NCBI GenBank assembly: GCA_013368325.1
Contig: JAACJK010000113.1
Span: forward strand, 248,001-312,000
DNA from: Ephemerocybe angulata
Lineage: Eukaryota > Basidiomycota > Agaricomycetes > Agaricales > Psathyrellaceae
Length of the DNA stretch: 64,000 nt
Direction of reading: 5' to 3'
Each line of letters starts with the position of its first letter. The stretch's first letter is position 1. Below, piece after piece: positions 20,653-32,544 of this stretch. The translations under genes and the position numbers were made by a program. The notes beneath the pieces are model-generated. The model ran no database searches and was not told the DNA's origin. It saw only the letters and a program-made list of their open reading frames with translations.

Positions 20653-21145
20653 TTTTGTTTCGAGACGCCGGGGGTCGGAGGGCAGGATCTCGAGTTTGGC
20701 TCACGAGGATGTGGCTTGCAGTTTCGGTGATCTCCGAGGTTTGTCTGAACCTTAAATTTATTATCAACACAATGACGCCCGGTGGGCGTTCGGTATAGGT
20801 ATACGTAGAGGGCGAGTGCGTATGGGGGCGTTGAGATGCATAGTCCAGACGTTTGTAGGGGGTAGTATATGTCTACGCCCTGGCCGATGGGGGGGATGTG
20901 CGGGTTTACGTCGGGTGGGCACATTCACCGACGACCGCTCTGCTACACTCCGGGGGCCCATCATGGTGCCGATTCCCCTTTGTACAGAGTGTAGGGGCGC
21001 AGCTATTTAGCCCAGGCAGATCTACGAGTTCATTTGGGCCCCGTTAGGGCCCATCGTCGCAGTCCGTTCGCTCCTGGCCCGATCTTGGTCTCGAGAGACC
21101 GTGGGAACCCTACCAGATGGTGGTGGTAGGGGATCAAGGCGCGCC
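20653..21145 (-). promoter_or_regulatory. LINE 5' UTR with presumed internal promoter
   Basis: This is the sequence between the right target duplication and the ORF1 start. The RNA would begin near GGCGCGCCTTGATCCC. I see no clear TATA box; LINE promoters are normally internal. Confidence 0.5.
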
Positions 21146-21160
21146 TTTGTGATAGAATCT
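21146..21160. repeat. 15-bp target-site duplication of the LINE, right
   Basis: TTTGTGATAGAATCT is the second copy of the duplication. The sequence after it, TTATTAGTGATTA, continues as in the empty-site paralogue near 27482. Confidence 0.93.
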
Positions 21161-21840
21161 TTATTAGTGATTACTTATACATATTTCTTGATTACTGCAC
21201 CATAGCACACGGTATATCCTACAGAGACATATATACCTTCATTCTAGACTAAAACGAACACCCAGACAGTCCGAGGGGAGGAGATTGAAGCACTCATTAA
21301 CGACGCTGCACGCACTCTAAATGAGCACAACCGGACGTGAATTCAAGTGGTGGTATCATTAGTCAGCCAACAAATGACTTGCAGGCATTGCCCAGTCCCA
21401 CATCCATGGTGTTGGTAATTATGAGCAGCACATGTTTACCCTTTGTTTGGCTCAGATGCTGCTACATGCATCAGACTTTGAATATACTTAGCACACGTTC
21501 ACCATGCCGCTGGTCCCGCTCATCGCAACTTCTGCAATCACCAACCCCGCTCCAGGAGATATAGCACATGGGGTTTGACTCTTATGCCATTGGTGATGGC
21601 CCTTGAATCAAACCGTGTTGCATGGAGTTTGACTCCCACAACTTTTTCAAATATATATGGTTGAGGCACCTTTGAGTCTTTGACTATCCCTCTGGTCTTG
21701 TCTATTTATGCCATGCCCCTTCTTTTGACCCAGATCTACTCAATTGAGGCCTTTGTCAAATACATGTGGGCCCTCCTGCACTACCAGGCTATCATCAACT
21801 CTGTATGTGTCGACTATCTCTATTCTACTGCAAAGCAAAT
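21161..21840. other. No gene recognised
   Basis: Moderately AT-rich sequence with only short random frames. It begins with about 15 bp that continue the interrupted repeat and then diverges from the paralogue. Confidence 0.5.
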
Positions 21841-21844
21841 AAAA

Positions 21845-22567
21845 GTCTAGCAAGAGTCCAGCAGGAAGTCCAGCAAGATATCCAGCAGGAATCCAGATAC
21901 TTAAACTAGTTATGAATTGTTAAAAGTCCAACAAAAGTCTAGTAAAAGTCCTATAGGAGTCCACTAGAAGTCCAACATCACAATATAGATTAAATTACTA
22001 AAGTGCCATAAGAGTCTAGCTAGACTCCAACTGGACTTGGACTGGACTTTCAAGCCTCAACTGGGCCTCAACCAGACTCAACTGGATAGTGATCACCACA
22101 GGTTGACCCCGGGTCACGGCGCAGCAACCCGCACCCGCACCCGGGCCAACCCTACCCGCGAAACCGCGTTTACCCGCCAAAACAAACCCAAAAACAGCCA
22201 AATCGGACGAGATTTGGCTGAGATATGGTTCATTTATGTCCTAGCACATAAATGGGCCATATCTCGGCCAGTTCTCATCCGATCTGGACGTTCTTGGGCT
22301 TGTTTTGTAGGGGACGGGTTGGGGAATGTCCACCCACACCCGCACCCCACGGGGTACAACCCGCGAACCCGTGCGGGTCGCGCGACCCCTGGTGATCACT
22401 ACAACTGGATAGGCTGGACTTTTGTTGGACTTTTGTTGGACTCCTGTTAGACTTCTAGTAACCTCCAACAGATCTCCAATTGAAATGCACCTTTTATGGT
22501 ATGTCCAGCAGAAGTTCAATAGACAAGCCGGAATCCTACAGGACTCCTGGGGGAGTGTGAAGTACAG
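21845..22567 (-). mobile_element. hAT-like non-autonomous element, family C copy 1 (truncated, with nested insertion)
   Basis: The unit is dense in AGTCCAGCAGGAGTCC-type words. On the minus strand it begins at about 22567 with CTGTACTTCACACTCCCC, the same end as the complete family C copy at 33195-34271. The opposite end is missing, so the left limit is approximate. A different element of 315 bp is inserted at 22088-22402. Confidence 0.7.
22088..22402. mobile_element. Nested 315-bp foldback MITE with 8-bp duplication
   Basis: It is flanked by AACTGGAT at 22080-22087 and 22403-22410. Ends are AGTGATCACCACAGG and, read inward from the right, GTAGTGATCACCAGGGG. The centre is a long imperfect hairpin: CCAAATCGGACGAG, GATATGGTTCATTTATG, then the near-complementary CATAAATGGGCCATATC and CTCATCCGATCTGG. 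It is GC-rich at the ends (CCCGCACCCG) and has no coding capacity. The 8-bp duplication suggests hAT-type mobilisation. Confidence 0.85.
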
Positions 22568-23660
22568 GCATGAGAGTTCTGTGCTAGTATCAGTGCATTC
22601 ACATTCTCTCCTCTTCTACACTGCCTGACCATGCATCTGCAGTGACCCTGTTAACCCATACTTCAAGGGACTTGTGAAGCAGGAGGACTGGTGTAGAAGC
22701 AAAATTATTTCCATTGTGCGGGTGGTGTTGATAATACCATATGTCACCAGAGGGAAGGAGCCAACAGAGAGTGGTATGGTGGAACCATTGAATTATAAAT
22801 TCTATACAGAGCTGATTTCGGTTGAAGGGAACTGTAGGGAGTATTTGCACAATAAGCCCAAAGGCCCCCTAATGAATCAGATAAATTGTCAAAATAGACA
22901 ACCTAATGCGAGAACAGAATGATGTGATACACCATGCTGGGTACTTTGAGCCCATGATCCATATACTCATGAATGGCCATATGTAGGGATTATAAACTCA
23001 CTGCCAGCTCTGATTGTTAACTCAATAAAGGCAAACGAGATGCCACAGAAAATGCAACTGATGTGCTGCTGGTGTTTATTGGCTGGACCCACTACACCCC
23101 TGAAATGGATGTCTATTGTGCTCTGGCTAACCTAAAAGGTACCTTCAGAGCCAAAGTAGCATAGCGCTGAGGTGCAGGCAGTCAGACTCACAATGGTTCT
23201 TGGGCTCAGGCTACAAGTATGAACTGCTCTCAAAATCAGAACAGTAGAAGAGCTCAGAAGGATTATTAGAGATGCCATACCAGTAGTACTTTTGAATAGC
23301 AAAACCAGAGCTGGTGTCATAGCAATGCAATCTGAAGCAATGCTTAAGCACATTAGTCATGGCATGTTTGTTATACCAATTCTTTCAAAACTCTCAAAGA
23401 CTAGCATAGGCATGCATCCAGAGTGAGCCTAGATCAAGGTGCTTACTTAAAAACTCCTAACATACTTACCTCTCTTCTCATTGTACACTCTATTTTCTTC
23501 TTTGAAGCAGGTGAATATGAAAAACTCAAGGTAGTCAAGGCTGAAGTGCAAAGTCAGATTCACTGGCAGTTCCATTTGTGAGTGGTCTGATTCAGACCTG
23601 CCAGATAGACTTACAGTGTACCAAATTCTGAGGAGAATTCAAGTTGAAATTTTTGAAAAC
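22568..23660. other. No gene recognised
   Basis: Only short frames occur on either strand and none resembles a known family. Confidence 0.5.
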
Positions 23661-23664
23661 AATT

Positions 23665-24857
23665 CTTAGTTCTCCACCTGTTTATGTGGACTCCATATAT
23701 ACTGCCCAGAGTCCATTGATCTACCAGTGGACTTGGGTATTTTATGGACTCTGCTAGTGGGCTTATTGTAGAGTCTATGTGGAGTCCATAACCCATCTAC
23801 AATCAGTCCACCACAAGCACAGAGAGAGGTGGGAGACAGGAGGAGACAGAAGGAAGGAAGGAGGTGGTGATGGATAGATGGATGGAAAACTGGATTTTAG
23901 AGCCTATGTTGGTATCAAAAACGAAGGCTGGAGTTTGATCTGCACTGGTACTAGTGCTGGCACTTGACGTCAGCACTATGCTAGTTCTAGGCTGGAAGAT
24001 GATCAGCCAGGCCAGCGCCGGTGATCATAGTGGCTAGCCACATGTGCAATTTCCCAGAACTATTCTGAAATGGGAAACTTTATATTAACTTCCACAGTTT
24101 TTGCATGGGATATAGTCCAAATATGTAGAAAACCTGGGAAATTTCCGAACAATGTATTTATTTACAACTATTCTAGCTTTCTTTGTAAGTATTGTAGGGC
24201 AGAAAATTGTCTAAAATATACTAAATAGTACATACAGCCAAAATGTTGGTTTACTTTTGTCCAGATATAATTCATTCTGAGTGGCCGTATATACAAAAAA
24301 TTCAGCAGCTTAAGTTAATGCATGATTCAGGCTTGGAAAGGTAAATAATTGGTCATTGTATTCTATTGCTGATTAAGGCACTGTGCATGCAGTGTCAAGG
24401 CAAGGAGTCTAATAAGTTTGAGAGCCAACACACCCAGGCGACAATGACAATGTACACACCCACAGCACAAGGTCAACACCTAGACAATCACAATATGCCC
24501 ATGCGCTTATCGAGGGTCATCTCTCCATACACATGGATGACATGGAAACATTGCGACAGTTGCATGAGTACTAAATCAGGATTTGAAAATAGTCATTAGT
24601 AGCAGTCCACAATCAGTCCAGTGGCTTGAGCCTAGTGGTAGTCCACATGAATCCAGTGGCTTTAGTCCACAATTAGAGTCCAGATGGAGAATGTGGACTG
24701 CTCATGGACTGCTTGTGGACTGCTTGTGGACTGCTTGTGGACTGCTTGTGGACTATTCGTGGACTGTTTGTGGACTGATTTTGGCAGGGAGCCTGCCAGT
24801 TATGCCACTGGACTCTTTTCGTAGAGTCCACATGAACAGGTGGGAGAGTGTGAAGTA
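23665..24857. mobile_element. Family A repeat, decayed copy (A5)
   Basis: The left arm (CCACCTGTTTATGTGGACTCC near 23680) and right arm (AGTCCACATGAACAGGTGGG near 24835) match family A. The centre (23820-24590) is unlike other copies and includes a purine-rich GGAGACAGAAGG stretch. A run of TGGACTGCTTG repeats lies at about 24685-24770. The right end reads GTGTGAAGTAAGTACTC, a 4-bp repeat of the usual GAAGTACTC end. No target duplication is visible, so it is old or composite. Confidence 0.55.
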
Positions 24858-26560
24858 AGTACTCCATGTAAATGCTATGTTTCTAGCATGTTTTTATACC
24901 TTCTAACAAGATTCACAAAGGGGTATGATTTGTGACATGTAGGCCAGAGTCTTGGGTGTCTATACCTTCTTTTAGGACAAGGGGTTAGGATAAGGTTATG
25001 AAAGAGCATGATTATATTTACAAGCTTAGAAATGAAGAGATTGACAAGGAGAACATTGTGTCTTACTTAGAGTTACACCATCAATCAAGGCTTCACAGTC
25101 ACCTCCACAGCTTACTGGAATGTTGTGGTCAGACAACATCACCATTTTGTTTGAAGCTATTTCAGAAGAAGTAAACCACATTTCAGAGAGAACATAATAC
25201 CCTTCTAACAGAACTCTTCACTGCCCTCGTACCTTTTTGGACAATAATTTGAGTAGGTCAAACATGACCCATGGGATTCTTACAACCTGTCTATCCCCAA
25301 GTACTAGTCGCCACCCCCAAAGGTTCATTTGCCTTTGCCTTACTATGATTAATTTGCTGCTTAGTGATGGAATCAATTGAAACCCTCAACAACCCAGAGG
25401 CAATGTACATGAGGAAAGACTCTAATAAGTTGTAGATCTTGATAAGAACGTCAAGAAGAAATTTCTGTCCAACACCGTGAGGAGTCCCAAAAACTCAGTG
25501 CATTCTTCACTGGGAATGTTTGCTGCAATCATGTACCTGCGGCCCTTTTCAATGGGGTGCCCTTGGCCATTTTCAGCAATGCCTCAAGAAATGAAGTCAC
25601 TGTTTGAATGGCTTGCCTATACATAGCTGCAGCCATGGAGATCTATGACAATCAAGTGGCCCATTGAGGAGGTGTCAGGGCCAGCCACTCATTGGGATAC
25701 TCAATATTAAACCCGATGCATGCTGGTTCTCGAACAGCTTAATGATTTTAGAATTGAAAAACACCCCTGGCCTTGAAGGTGAGTCTATTTTCCAATGCAT
25801 CGCCGACTTCAGCAAAACACTATCAAGTACCAGGGTACTGAGCTATCTTCATTCACAATATGCTTGCTGATGTTCAAGTTATTTTTATCCAGTACAACAC
25901 TTACAGGGGATTCTGTAACTTTCTGGCAGTGTTGATTGAGCTAGTGGTTGAGTCCTTATCGAACTCTTCTCAACTGTGAATCATACCCAGTTTGCATGCA
26001 CCCCTCCATCATGCTCAACACAGATGCAAACACCAAGTCAGCTAGTGCAAAATGTGATATAGAAACAGACCTACCATGCTAGCAATAGCAACTATGCACA
26101 TTCTATCTATCTACTGTACATCTGGCTGAGCTTGAACTGCTTCCCAATCGTTCTCGTCAAGGACCTTTCTTTCTTAAGCCCTCATCTTGGAAAAATACCT
26201 CACAATATGCTCTAGTAGGTGTCAAAAGCTTTGACCTTAATTGACTATCATAAAGATCAGAATTGATTTTTTGATTCCTTTTTCCAAGCCAACAGATGAG
26301 AAAGTGGATGTCATGCAGATTTGAAGTGGCCTTTGCTTTATCAATGGTAGAAAGGCCAGCTGCAAGATGATAGAAGTGCCATCTCTGCATTTTGGTTAAA
26401 AGGAGGACTGGTGGGAAAGGATTTCAAATACTACAATGTTGGCAACTTGGCAAGAAAATCACTATGAATTAAGAAAAGAGGCTTACAGCTTCCTGAGTGC
26501 TCAATATGATACTAGGCCCAGCGGTGTTGGGAAGACCAAGTGTGCCAGTTGGCAAAATAT
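24858..26560. other. No gene recognised
   Basis: AT-rich sequence with short frames only. I see no repeat family shared with the rest of the window and no convincing coding signal. Confidence 0.5.
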
Positions 26561-26568
26561 CTATATGG

Positions 26569-27305
26569 GAGTACTTCACACTCCCCCACCTGTTTGCGTG
26601 GACTCCACGTGGACTCCACAAATAATCCAGTGGCATACCAGTGGACTGGAAGCCAAATTTTTGGCAGAGCCCCTGCCAAAATCAGTCCATGAACAGTCCA
26701 CGAGCAGTCCACGCCCCCCTGCCAGGCTCTGTGGAGTCCATGTGGACTCTGATTGTGGACTGAAGCCACTGGACTCATGTGGACTACCACTGGACTCAAA
26801 CCACTGGACTGAACGTGGACTACTGCTGGACTGCCACTAATGACTATTTTTGGTCCCATCATTTTTATTATATAATACCATTGTTATTGTTTTGTAGTGT
26901 TGATGCTATAAAATAACTAAGCAATTGGTTAAAAACTAGTCTCACAATCTGCAAAATGATTTCCGAGCATCAACTTTGCAATCTAAAAATAGGATATGGT
27001 ATAGGGTATAGCCTAATTACAAGGTAAAATATATAAGACCAGATAGCTTAGTAGTTACACTCACAGCAAAAGCTTAGTAATAGCTATTTCCCAAGGTCTC
27101 AGGTTCAATCCTGGGGCATGCCATTTATTTTCTATCTGTCAAAAGTAGAGATCATAAGAGTTCACATGGAGTCCACTGGCTTGGGAATGGATATAAACTC
27201 TAGGTCTAATGTGGACTGGCTGTGGAGGGGGGGTAGACTGATTGTGGAGGGGGTATGGACTCCACATGGACTCCACATGAACAGGTGGGGGACTGAGAAT
27301 TACAG
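26569..27305 (-). mobile_element. hAT-like non-autonomous element, family A copy 2
   Basis: This 737-bp copy is flanked by CTATATGG at 26561-26568 and 27306-27313. It is reversed relative to copy 1: GAGTACTTCACAC on the left and GAGAATTACAG on the right. It includes the central AT-rich segment (TGGTCCCATCATTTTTATTATATAATACC) and the tRNA-like core with A-box-like AGCTTAGTAG near 27047 and B-box GGTTCAATCC near 27102. Confidence 0.85.
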
Positions 27306-27494
27306 CTATATGGACCTTTTCTTTGCTGGCATCAAGACAAGTATTGCCTTCAGAGCTTTCAGAAAGGTTCTGAGTGAGGCAAGCACATGATACATTATTA
27401 TGCATGGGGTTAGCCCAAATTTAACTGCAAGAGGCAAGTGAGAGGGGAAAGAGATGCACAGAAACATAATAAATAATCACTAATAAAGATTCTA

Positions 27495-28268
27495 TCACAA
27501 ATCATCCTCCCCATCTACAATCTCTCTCTCTAGGTCATCGTATTCTTGAGTCCAGCCATCCACAATTAGGACGGGGCTGGAGCTGCTACCTTCTCCTGCA
27601 CACTGGAAAGCATCTCTCAACGCCAATCGCTCAAGCGCAGCTTTAAAAAGGGCCCGTTTCCCATCCTTGTTTCCATGGCAAGATTTGGCCTGTGGAATCT
27701 CCAGGTCGCCATAGATGTTGCAAAGGGAGTCGAGTTGCTCATCAAGAAGCCGCACAATAAGCTTGTCGACATCATCGATGTGTGTTATGATGACCGCAGC
27801 CAACCGATTGTGCTTCTCTTTGGCCGCTTGTTTGTCCGCCACCTCCTTCTGCTGTTTTGTTTCTGCCAGCTGTTTCTCGTGCCTCCCAAGCTCCAATATC
27901 CTCTCCTTCTCCATCTCCATACCTTCCCAATTTCTTGCCACCTTTCTAACATAGCTGTGGTTGCTTTCTTTGAACATCTGGTCCATGAAAGTCAAGGTAT
28001 TGTTCTTCTCGCACACAGCATGGACATTGTAGCTGAGTAATGTTGCGCTTGGTCGCCCTCACATATAGACTCGGTAGCTTCCTAATGCACCCTCGTTTAC
28101 ATCGTTGGTTGCTGGTATCCATGCTAGATCGCGATCTTTGGCAGACAAGTCGTTGATGGTACCACCAGGAGCAAATTCTGAGGAGAATCGGATCCATGTG
28201 GTCAACGAGCCGGCGAAGAACCCAACAGCAATTCCGCATAAGTGGGGGAATTTTCCGTCCCTCTCCAT
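27495..28268 (-). pseudogene. Repeat-encoded protein, C-terminal fragment, copy 2
   Basis: This is the minus-strand paralogue of the fragment at 12270-12835. The downstream block (about 28016-27495) is nearly identical to copy 1 and ends in the same acidic DGEDDL tail. The upstream block (28268-28058) reads FAGSLTTWIRFSSEFAPGG and PATNDVNEGALGSYR. A one-base frame change separates the blocks near ATTACTCAGC in both copies, so it predates the duplication or marks a missed splice. After the stop, the sequence TGTGATAGAATCTTTATTAGTGATTA runs through without the LINE. Function unknown; probably the end of a transposon-type protein. Confidence 0.6.
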
Positions 28269-28407
28269 CTGCTGAATCGCTAAAATTGCATTCTCCTTCT
28301 CTCAGGGTGCACCATCAAGGGTAGCCGTACCAGGTCCAGGGTGGGGTGCCTTTGTTTCTTTTGTTCAACAGAAGGAGGTGAGTACTATTACTTGAATTCT
28401 ATAATGA

Positions 28408-30274
28408 TTGGCTCAGCCTTATCAACAAAAGATCAATACATGTGATTCTGAATATCATACAGTCGTCCGGGTGGCTGTTCGATGCACGCCAGGGTATGCA
28501 GTCACAGGCGCCGGGCTGGTGATATGCTCGAGGCATTGTTTGATCAGGCCTAATGGGGCCGGGAATCTCCAGAAAGGAGAGTGGTACATCTACCTGCCCT
28601 CAAAACCTTCTGAATGGATATGCTCACAGTAAGCTAGATATTGATTGCAACATAGACTACATCATCTTCTCCGCGTTCGTTGGCATAGGGTTACTCCGCC
28701 TTGTGCTCATGTACAATATCGCGTGCCAATAGGCTCGTAATTACCATATGCGCCTCCAGCAACTTCCCAAGGCTCTTCAATCCCCCAAGTCTGTCGAAAT
28801 CCAGGTGGGGATATTTTCTTGGCACATCAATGAGCATGGGAAGAAATGCCAGGAGACCTTACATGTTGGATATCTCAACGGGGTTGGGTGCTTATATGGG
28901 GACAAAGTGGAACAAACCTGGTGGAGCACGAATAGCCTAGGAACGAGTGTCAGAGAGATGGTGCCAAGCGCGTGGCATGAGATGCTTGATGATTAGTGGA
29001 ATGTGTTCAATGTCCAGAAAATTGTAGGCTTCCGTGAGTGCACACTGATTGTCAATAGAGTCAGTGCTATTTAATACTGATCTTATCTTAGGAGCATGCT
29101 TTGCAAAGAATATCAAGAAAGCAGTGCAGATGAAGGGCATCATGGCCAAGAATTTCAAGGACTTTACCGACACATTCCCGAAGGAGGTTGTTGCCCGGTG
29201 GGAGAAAATGGTGACTGACTGGGACGAAGATAAGTCAAAGCCGTTCTTATATGAGGAAAGAGACGATAGTATGTATCTAAAATTGTACCTGCTAATGCGC
29301 TCTAACAGTCCCAATTATAGCCATCTCATTACAAGATGTATGGTCAAAGCTTGAGGAGGAGGAGAAATAATTACTCGTGTCAGGTGTTATCTCCGAGCAC
29401 GCGACCTCAGTGCTCACCTGCATAATGACAGGATTGGATTTGGAAGAAAAGCAGTACGTACATAGACTCTCATCAATTTCCCTAACATAGTCTGGCTGGA
29501 TATCGCAACCAACAGATGTGTTTTGAAGGCCGAGGTCACCTAGCTACCGAAGAAGCTCACCGCCAAAAGAGCAATATCATGCAGAAGCAGACTGGTTTAC
29601 TGTGCCAAATTCTTATCTGGTAGAAGGCTCAGCTCGCGTACATGCCAGTAGTCTCCAACTGCCTCGAAAACAAGGAGGACAAAGACGCTGAAATCAACAC
29701 CGAGACTGTCGTGCTGCTCCTTCTGTCATCACTCTTACCCAAGGATCAGCATGCCATAAACCAAATTACGAACATGGAGGCCATGTTATGGGAGGCACAA
29801 GCCAACGACACCATTGGTGAGATCTGTCGGGTCTGCTGTATCCTCACCAACGTCACAACCTTCAAGTGTTATAACCTCACAGGTGAGGGCAACAAGGCCA
29901 ATACCCGGATCCGCTCATTGTACGACTGACTCCAAAAGAAGATTGAGAGAGCTGCTGAGCACTACCGCACTGCACGGAAGGCACTGCTTGAACTGGATCC
30001 CAAAGGATCATGGACGACGGACCTTTTAAAATTAGAACCGAAACACATCGGCAGACCTGGGAAAGAAGAAAGGGATGATGAGGGAAATCTTGTCAGTCAT
30101 GGGAATTACATCTATGGGATCTCATGGATCTGGGTTGCGAAGGGTGCAAGGACTACTCGCTGTGACGATGTTGACTCCCAGATTAATGAGAACCTATGGG
30201 TTGAGTGGGCAAAATCACGTGCAAGGTCTTTGAGGTGGGATGAGGAGGTGGAATTGGGACATGCTCAAAGGTAA
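28408..30274 (+). pseudogene. KDZ-type transposase remnant
   Basis: Segments match the Kyakuja-Dileera-Zisupton transposases of mushrooms in order: IRPNGAGNLQKGEW (about 28540), NIDYIIFSAFVGIGLL and YNIACQ (28650-28735), HVGYLNGVGCLYGDKVEQTWW with TSVREMVPSA (28860-28980), FPKEVVARWEKMV with DEDKSKPFLYEE (29180-29270), and the C-terminal part from 29642. The last part contains an in-frame TGA at 29927-29929 and then resumes to a TAA at 30272-30274 with YGISWIWVAKGA and NENLWVEWAKSRARSLRW. The pieces fall in different frames and a stop is present, so the gene is dead. The 5' part and the element ends were not found. Confidence 0.8.
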
Positions 30275-31207
30275 CAATACACTGTGTAGACACCGACGCC
30301 GCAGAAGGGCATCTGGCCTTCAGAGTCCCGAATCACAGAACGAGCAGTCTTCTCCCAGAGTGCCCTCCCCTTTTGCCCCTTTTGCTCTACTTCCTCCAGC
30401 CATTCAACGACTAGTTCTAACCAGTCCGAGTATCCATCGTAGATATTCTTGTACACCCTAGGTAGGGCTTCAAATGTATCCCGCCATAAGGGCTGGCAAA
30501 TGTGTGTCAGTCGTCATTCGTGCAAAGCGTGATAATAGTGAAAGGCATACCTCAAAGAGGTTATCGAGACTGATAAATGTGATGGTGTGAGCAGCCATCT
30601 CGATGCCTAGTCCAACACAGGCGCGATGGTGGTCATTCTCTGATGGCTTTGGAGTCTGTACCATGATCTCCCACTGCTCTGCGGTATAGATCTGCAGGCA
30701 CGTATGGGTAAGATAGGATAGCTGCAATATATGGCTGTTCAGTCCGGTAGCAGCTCTTCGCTCGAGCTGCTGACCCACCTTAAGATATAGAGTCCTGCCA
30801 TTTTCCTCCTTAGTCTGACGAAATCCAAGGATAAGGGCCCGCATAGTCGTTGCCACTGAGATGAGGGAGTAGGATTGGATGGGAGGAGGTGGAGTGGGGT
30901 AGTGATCTGGAGCAATCTCCTTTGCTTTCTTCGATTTCCTGGAGCGAACGGTCCTCCAAGCTTCCCTAGTAAGCAGTGGCTCAGGGTATAATGCTTCTTG
31001 GCCACTCGCATGGCCTCTCATGGCTGTGGAATCATTCTGCAGCCGATAGGGACAATGGTCCTGGCTGAGCTTGGTCTCTTTCTTGATGCTATCCGCTGCA
31101 TCTGCCCAGAGATCTAGAATGGTGAGGTCTTCTCCAGTTTCAAGCGCTGTTTTGAAGAAAGAGGTTATTGCAAGATGGAATGCAATGCACTCACGCACTT
31201 CTGGCAT
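30265..31207 (-). CDS. Spliced gene of unknown function overlapping the KDZ 3' end
   Basis: Exon 1 (31207-30551) and exon 2 (30492-30265) join in phase 0 across a 58-nt intron (GTATGC...GCCAG) to give 294 residues. The protein starts MPEVRECIAFHLAITSFFKT, has a Lys/Arg-rich stretch (RSRKSKKAKE) before a Pro-rich PTPPPP, and a helical C-terminal half. After the join it reads LDNLFEPLWRDTFEALPRVY, which supports the splice. I recognise no family. The stop (30265-30267) lies within the last codons of the convergent KDZ remnant. It may be a second gene of that element or a host gene. Confidence 0.6.
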
Positions 31208-31500
31208 GCTTGCAGGTGGTGGTTAAAGGTTAAGAAGTAGTTTGATCAATCATCACTGGCAAGCTGAGTTCGATTCCGTCGATGTGACGGCGCGTGAATG
31301 GGGAGGTGCTGAGCATTAGAGTAGACAAATAGCCAAACAGGATGTTACCATCGTAGTTGTAATAATAGTATATTCAAATTCTAACCTATGGACAAGACGA
31401 TGCCATCCCCACCTGCAACGGCCCCCACCGCGACGAGCTGGGCTCCGTTCCGCCATGTCTGCCCGAAAACCCCAGCATCGATGCGTTTCTGGCCCCACCA

Positions 31501-32430
31501 TCACACATTCCCTCTACCGCATTGCCGATGTTGTTCAACCCACCCCATCGCGACGCGCCATCGCCCCCTTCCCCCTTCCCTGGGACTCCTTTGTTCAACG
31601 ATGATGATGTCGATAGTCGATGACGTGCCCTCGCGCTGGTTCCTCTTGTTCCCGCTCAATGGATGCGCTCCATGTCCGTGTCGCTCTTTGTCCCTGAGGT
31701 CTGGGACCACCACCGTTATACATGGACTGGCAGTCTCTTCCGTACACGCTGCCCTCGTCCCCGGGGAGGAAGGGCTGTCGCTGCTTGTTGAAGTGGCTGG
31801 GGGCACCACTGTACTGGCTCGCGGCGTCGCTGTAGGGGTACTTATGCTCGGGGGGCGTGGCTTGTGCGGGTCTTTCTCGTCCAGGATCAGCGCGGACTTG
31901 TGGAACTTGCTTGCGTCGAAGGCTTCGCGGTTGCGTCTCCTTATGCGCATTCTCCTCTGCATTTGGCAAGGGAGTTGGTATATTGGTATATTGAGGTGTT
32001 TATTGGGAGGGGACTTACGACGATGAAGCCTGCAATGACTGCGATGAGGATTAGCCCGCCGAGCAGACCTGCGACGATCCCAATGATGGTGCCGATGGAC
32101 TGTGTTGCGGCGGTGGGCACATTCTTGTCAGACGACGCGGCAGAGGAGGTCGCGAGCGGCTGCGTGGAGGTCGTACTCGTCACCGTCACATCCGGGAGAT
32201 CAGGAGGGGTCCTCGTCGTCACATCCGGGAGATCAGGAGGGGTCCTCGTCATCACACTTCTCAGCTAAAAGCAGGTAAACAAAACGAAATCTTGTCTTTA
32301 TACAAAGCGTACGAACCGTAGTCGAGGTGGTCATCGAGGACGTGATGGGGGGTATCACAGGCGTGGTGCTCGTCGTCGTGCTGGCACTGAGCGGGAGGGT
32401 AGTGCTGATGGTGGCGGTCGTATCCGTGTG
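31501..32430 (-). CDS. Ser/Thr-rich single-pass membrane protein, 5' end unresolved
   Basis: Three exons in consistent phase 0: 32430-32317, 32264-32019 and 31956-31501, with introns of 52 and 62 nt. The first two encode a Thr/Ser-rich, mucin-like segment (SASTTTSTTPVIPPITSS), followed by one hydrophobic helix (IIGIVAGLLGGLILIAVIAG). The third begins with a basic stop-transfer RRMRIRRRNRE and gives a 150-residue cytoplasmic tail rich in Pro, Ser and Thr. A 33-bp tandem duplication (near 32189-32254) repeats TRTPPDLPDVT in the outer segment. The layout resembles fungal wall-stress or mucin-like surface proteins, but no specific domain is seen. The first exon or signal peptide is missing. An acceptor at 32431 pairs with a GTGAGT donor at about 32533, just past the H4 stop codon, so the upstream exon may overlap the H4 gene. 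Confidence 0.65.
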
Positions 32431-32544
32431 CTACACGTAGATGATACAAGGCTCGATGAGCACGAATACAAAGAAGAGCTATGTCATTCATTAGTCCAAG
32501 CCGCTCGGTGATGAAGGCAAGGTGGCCACTCACAAGACGAGAGC

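Larger units (their letters stand above)
12841..21145 (-). mobile_element. Full-length young LINE of Tad-like type
   Basis: The 8.3-kb element lies on the minus strand. Its 3' end is a run of 32 T on the plus strand (12841-12872), that is, a poly(A) tail. It is flanked by perfect 15-bp duplications. Order on the minus strand: about 490 nt of 5' UTR (21145-20653), ORF1 with CCHC knuckle (20652-18695), a 284-nt spacer, ORF2 (18410-13080) and a short 3' UTR. Endonuclease, reverse transcriptase and RNase H together in ORF2 fit the fungal Tad1-type clade. The perfect duplications, long A tail and uninterrupted ORF2 indicate a recent and possibly active copy. Confidence 0.95.
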
